Source: Microbacterium timonense (lineage in GTDB: Bacteria > Actinomycetota > Actinomycetes > Actinomycetales > Microbacteriaceae). Taken from it: 64,000 nt of DNA. Location: NCBI RefSeq assembly GCF_900292075.1, contig NZ_OLMV01000005.1, forward strand, positions 124,001-188,000. Direction: 5' to 3'. The notes below the pieces were generated by a model. That model ran no database searches. It was given only the letters and a program-made list of their open reading frames with translations, and was not told the origin of the DNA. The number at the start of each line of letters is the position of its first letter. Position 1 is the first letter of the stretch. A program made the position numbers and the translations under genes. Shown here in pieces: positions 61,725 through 64,000 of this stretch.

Positions 61725-64000
61725 ATGTCGGAGGCAAGGATGCCTCGTCCGAAGGCGGTTCGGACGACCCCGCGGCGGGCGGGTCGGCGGATGCGCGCCA
61801 CGTGGACGGCCGTGGTCACGGCCGCCGTGGTCGCCGCCCCGATCACCGTGCCGACGGTCGCTCAGGCGGCCGTGACGGATCCCGTCGTGGTGACGGTCAA
61901 CGGCGCCGACGTCGCCGCCGCCGCGCAGAACCGCAACGGCCTCACCTTCAAAGGCTTCGGCGTGCTGTCGGCGAACTCGACCAGCGCCCTTCTTCTCGAT
62001 TACAAGTCGCAGCATCCCGACAAGTACTGGGAGCTCATCGAGACGCTCTTCGGCGGCGACCACCCGATCATGAACACCGTCAAGATCGAGATGGGTAACG
62101 ACCGCAACACGTCGACGGGTCCCAACGCCTCGACCATGCGCACGCGGGACGAGTACCCGAACGTCCTGCGCGAGCCGGGATTCCAGCTGGCCGCCGACGC
62201 GCAGCTCGTTGCCCACGGAGACGTCCACGTGAGCCTCTTGCGCTGGAACCGGCCGGCGTGGGTGGCCGGCGACGCCGACCAGTACATCTGGTTCAAGAAC
62301 ACCGTGCTCGCCGCCTACCGGGAATACGGGGTCATGGTGGACTCCATCAACCCCGACACGAACGAGACCGGCAACCCGAACATCCAGCTGTACAAGGACT
62401 TCTCGGGCTGGGTGCAGGGCGACACCACGGGTTACCAGGGGGCGAGTGCCGCAGACCCGAACAACGGCTTCGCCTCGGAAGAGGAGAAGAACCTCTTCCA
62501 CTCCATCCAGACCATCGCCGCCGACACCGTCGGCACGCCGCCGCTGTCGTTCGGCAACGCGATGACCTCGGCCACCGACTCCTCGCTGCGCGACGCCGTC
62601 GACGTCGTCGGCTTCCACTACTCCAGCGCCGACGACAGCGCCGGCAACATGAAGAAGATCGCCGAGCAGCTCGACAAGGAGGTCTGGAACTCGGAAGGTC
62701 AGTCGACGTTCTCGAGTTCGGCGGACCGCCCGAACAACAACGCCAGTGATGAGCAGGGCGGTTTCGGAACCCGGTTCGGCGGCACCAACAGCGCCCTCGA
62801 GATGGGCAACTGGGTGACGACGGGCTTCTCCGCCTCGCGGCGCACCCTCAACATCTTCCAGCCGGCGATCGGCTCGTTCTACGACGGGTTCCAGTACTCG
62901 TCCAAGGAGCTCGTGAACGCCCGGGAGCCGTGGTCGGGCTGGATGTACTACGACGGGGGCCTGGCGGTGCTCGAGCAGTTCACCCAGTTCGCGAAGCTCG
63001 GGTGGGAGAACGCCGACAACACGGCAGGCATCTGGCGGGCCATCCCGCAGGCCTCTCGCAGCGAGCTCGGCACCGGCAATCCGCCCGGCGGCGCACGGGC
63101 CGGCGGCGCGTCGTACACGACGCTCGCGGCGCCGGACGCGTCGGACTTCTCGACCGTCATCGTCAACGACTCGAAGTTCACCAAGACCTACCGGATCGTC
63201 GCGAACGGCCTCGACCTCGGGCCGGACCAGACGGCGGAGCTGTGGGAGACGCGCGCCGCCGATGACGGTGAGGCCTACGACGCGAACTACCTCCAGCCCG
63301 TCGGCGAGCTCTCGCCCGCAGCGGACGGCTCGTACACGATCACCGTCAAGCCGTGGTCGGCGCTCACCTTCACGACCCTCGACCACGCCACGGCGGGTGC
63401 CGGCGGCGCACTGACGGCCAAGGAGGGCTACGGCAGCTCGCTGCCCTCCTCGCCCGAGTACACCGACGCCGACGGCGGCCGTGACGTCCTCGACACCGAC
63501 GGCAGCGGCAACGTCAACGGCGTGACCGATGACGACGTGCTCTACGCCGACGACTTCGACTACGCCGAGGAGGACGCCATCAAGGGCTACGACCCGGCGA
63601 CCGGTCAGCTGGTGGACAGCGGCGAGTCGTACCTCGACAGCCGCGGCGCCAAGGCGAAGCCGTCCGGCACCCCGGCCGTGCAGAACGAGGACAACGGCGC
63701 CACTCCCCGGTACACCAACGACACGAACGGCGCCTTCGAGTCGGTTGCGACGGGGGATGCCGCGCACGAGCGTGTGCTGCGTCAGCAGGTCGGGCCGGGC
63801 ATGGCCGGTGGCGCGTGGAACGGCGGCGACCCGAAGACGACGATCGGCGATGCGCGGTGGGCGAACTACACCGTGTCGGCCGATGTGCTCTTCGAGGCCG
63901 GCGGCGCGCAGTACGCCACCATCGGCGCGCGGGAACAGGGCGGCACCGCCAATGGTCAGAGCGTGTCGGCAGCCGAGTTGCGGATCGACCCGACCGGCGC
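61725..64000 (+). CDS. Secreted GH59 glycosidase (galactocerebrosidase-like), 3'-truncated by window end
   Basis: At least 758 residues; the gene runs past base 64000. ATG 61725 has GGAG eight bases upstream; ATG 61740 (GGAGG upstream) is an alternative. An Arg-rich leader and hydrophobic stretch end near VAQAA. FKGFGVLSANSTSALLLDY, DVVGFHYSS, WNSEGQSTFSS and REPWSGWMYYDGGLAVLEQF parallel galactocerebrosidase. Glu214 (DTNETG) and Glu324 (WNSEG) are the probable acid/base and nucleophile. A beta-sandwich and a concanavalin-like C-terminal module begin after about 490; a Ca-binding-like DTDGSGNV is near 591. Beta-galactosides are the expected substrate. Confidence 0.85.
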   Translation, partial: MSEARMPRPKAVRTTPRRAGRRMRATWTAVVTAAVVAAPITVPTVAQAAVTDPVVVTVNGADVAAAAQNRNGLTFKGFGVLSANSTSALLLDYKSQHPDKYWELIETLFGGDHPIMNTVKIEMGNDRNTSTGPNASTMRTRDEYPNVLREPGFQLAADAQLVAHGDVHVSLLRWNRPAWVAGDADQYIWFKNTVLAAYREYGVMVDSINPDTNETGNPNIQLYKDFSGWVQGDTTGYQGASAADPNNGFASEEEKNLFHSIQTIAADTVGTPPLSFGNAMTSATDSSLRDAVDVVGFHYSSADDSAGNMKKIAEQLDKEVWNSEGQSTFSSSADRPNNNASDEQGGFGTRFGGTNSALEMGNWVTTGFSASRRTLNIFQPAIGSFYDGFQYSSKELVNAREPWSGWMYYDGGLAVLEQFTQFAKLGWENADNTAGIWRAIPQASRSELGTGNPPGGARAGGASYTTLAAPDASDFSTVIVNDSKFTKTYRIVANGLDLGPDQTAELWETRAADDGEAYDANYLQPVGELSPAADGSYTITVKPWSALTFTTLDHATAGAGGALTAKEGYGSSLPSSPEYTDADGGRDVLDTDGSGNVNGVTDDDVLYADDFDYAEEDAIKGYDPATGQLVDSGESYLDSRGAKAKPSGTPAVQNEDNGATPRYTNDTNGAFESVATGDAAHERVLRQQVGPGMAGGAWNGGDPKTTIGDARWANYTVSADVLFEAGGAQYATIGAREQGGTANGQSVSAAELRIDPTG

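Overview
The window is high-GC DNA with dense genes, many GTG starts, many 4-base ATGA/GTGA stop-start overlaps, and the frequent 'gatgcc/ggcatcc' wording of Microbacteriaceae. Gene content fits a Microbacterium-like soil or plant-associated actinobacterium: LacI-controlled glycoside utilisation, secreted glycosidases, RadA, NnrD and an LPxTG wall protein. The genus is an inference from style, not a proven assignment. I see no prophage, insertion sequence, CRISPR array or rRNA; the only RNA gene recognised is one tRNA-Ser(CGA).

Region 1 (1-5645) looks like an amine utilisation cluster. A permease (only its N-terminus is present) is divergent from a glutamine-synthetase-like gamma-glutamylamide ligase, a class I amidotransferase-fold gamma-glutamyl hydrolase, an aldehyde dehydrogenase, an SDR and a FadR-type GntR regulator. 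Region 2 (5680-16888) is mixed: SseB-like protein, RadA, a serine hydrolase, L-lactate dehydrogenase, an MFS exporter, a class II amidotransferase, the tRNA, a TetR/CPBP-protease divergon with two identical palindromic operators, small proteins, and a TetR/SDR pair.

Region 3 (17052-32162) is the clearest system: a glucuronate regulon. A secreted clan-A-like glycosidase with carbohydrate-binding modules, a LacI repressor, and a ten-gene operon encode two ABC permeases, a binding lipoprotein, two Gfo/Idh oxidoreductases, UxaC, UxuB, UxuA, KDG kinase and a KDPG-type aldolase. Together they could take a uronate-containing glycan to pyruvate and glyceraldehyde-3-phosphate. The same 16-bp sequence lies before both the glycosidase and the operon. 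No ABC ATPase is encoded here.

Region 4 (32194-39268) holds a secreted tandem esterase whose first catalytic domain is degenerate, a thioesterase/SDR pair divergent from an HxlR regulator with a perfect operator, a TetR/FabF-like divergon with two perfect operators, and an SMP-30 lactonase-like gene. Region 5 (39363-47130) is a tightly overlapped six-gene operon: GH3 glycosidase, TIM-barrel isomerase, DhaK-DhaL kinase fusion, RpiB-like isomerase, 3-hydroxyacyl-CoA-dehydrogenase-like enzyme and alditol oxidase. It looks like a route for a short polyol or branched sugar released from a glycoside.

Region 6 (47306-52362) carries an M20 peptidase, a YbdK-type ligase, NnrD, a histidine phosphatase and a YkoE-like membrane protein. 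Region 7 (52546-64000) has a giant repeat-rich LPxTG surface protein interrupted by a one-base frameshift, a PEP-mutase/isocitrate-lyase family enzyme, a DeoR-LacI hybrid regulator, and a divergent GH59 (galactocerebrosidase-like) secreted glycosidase that runs off the window.
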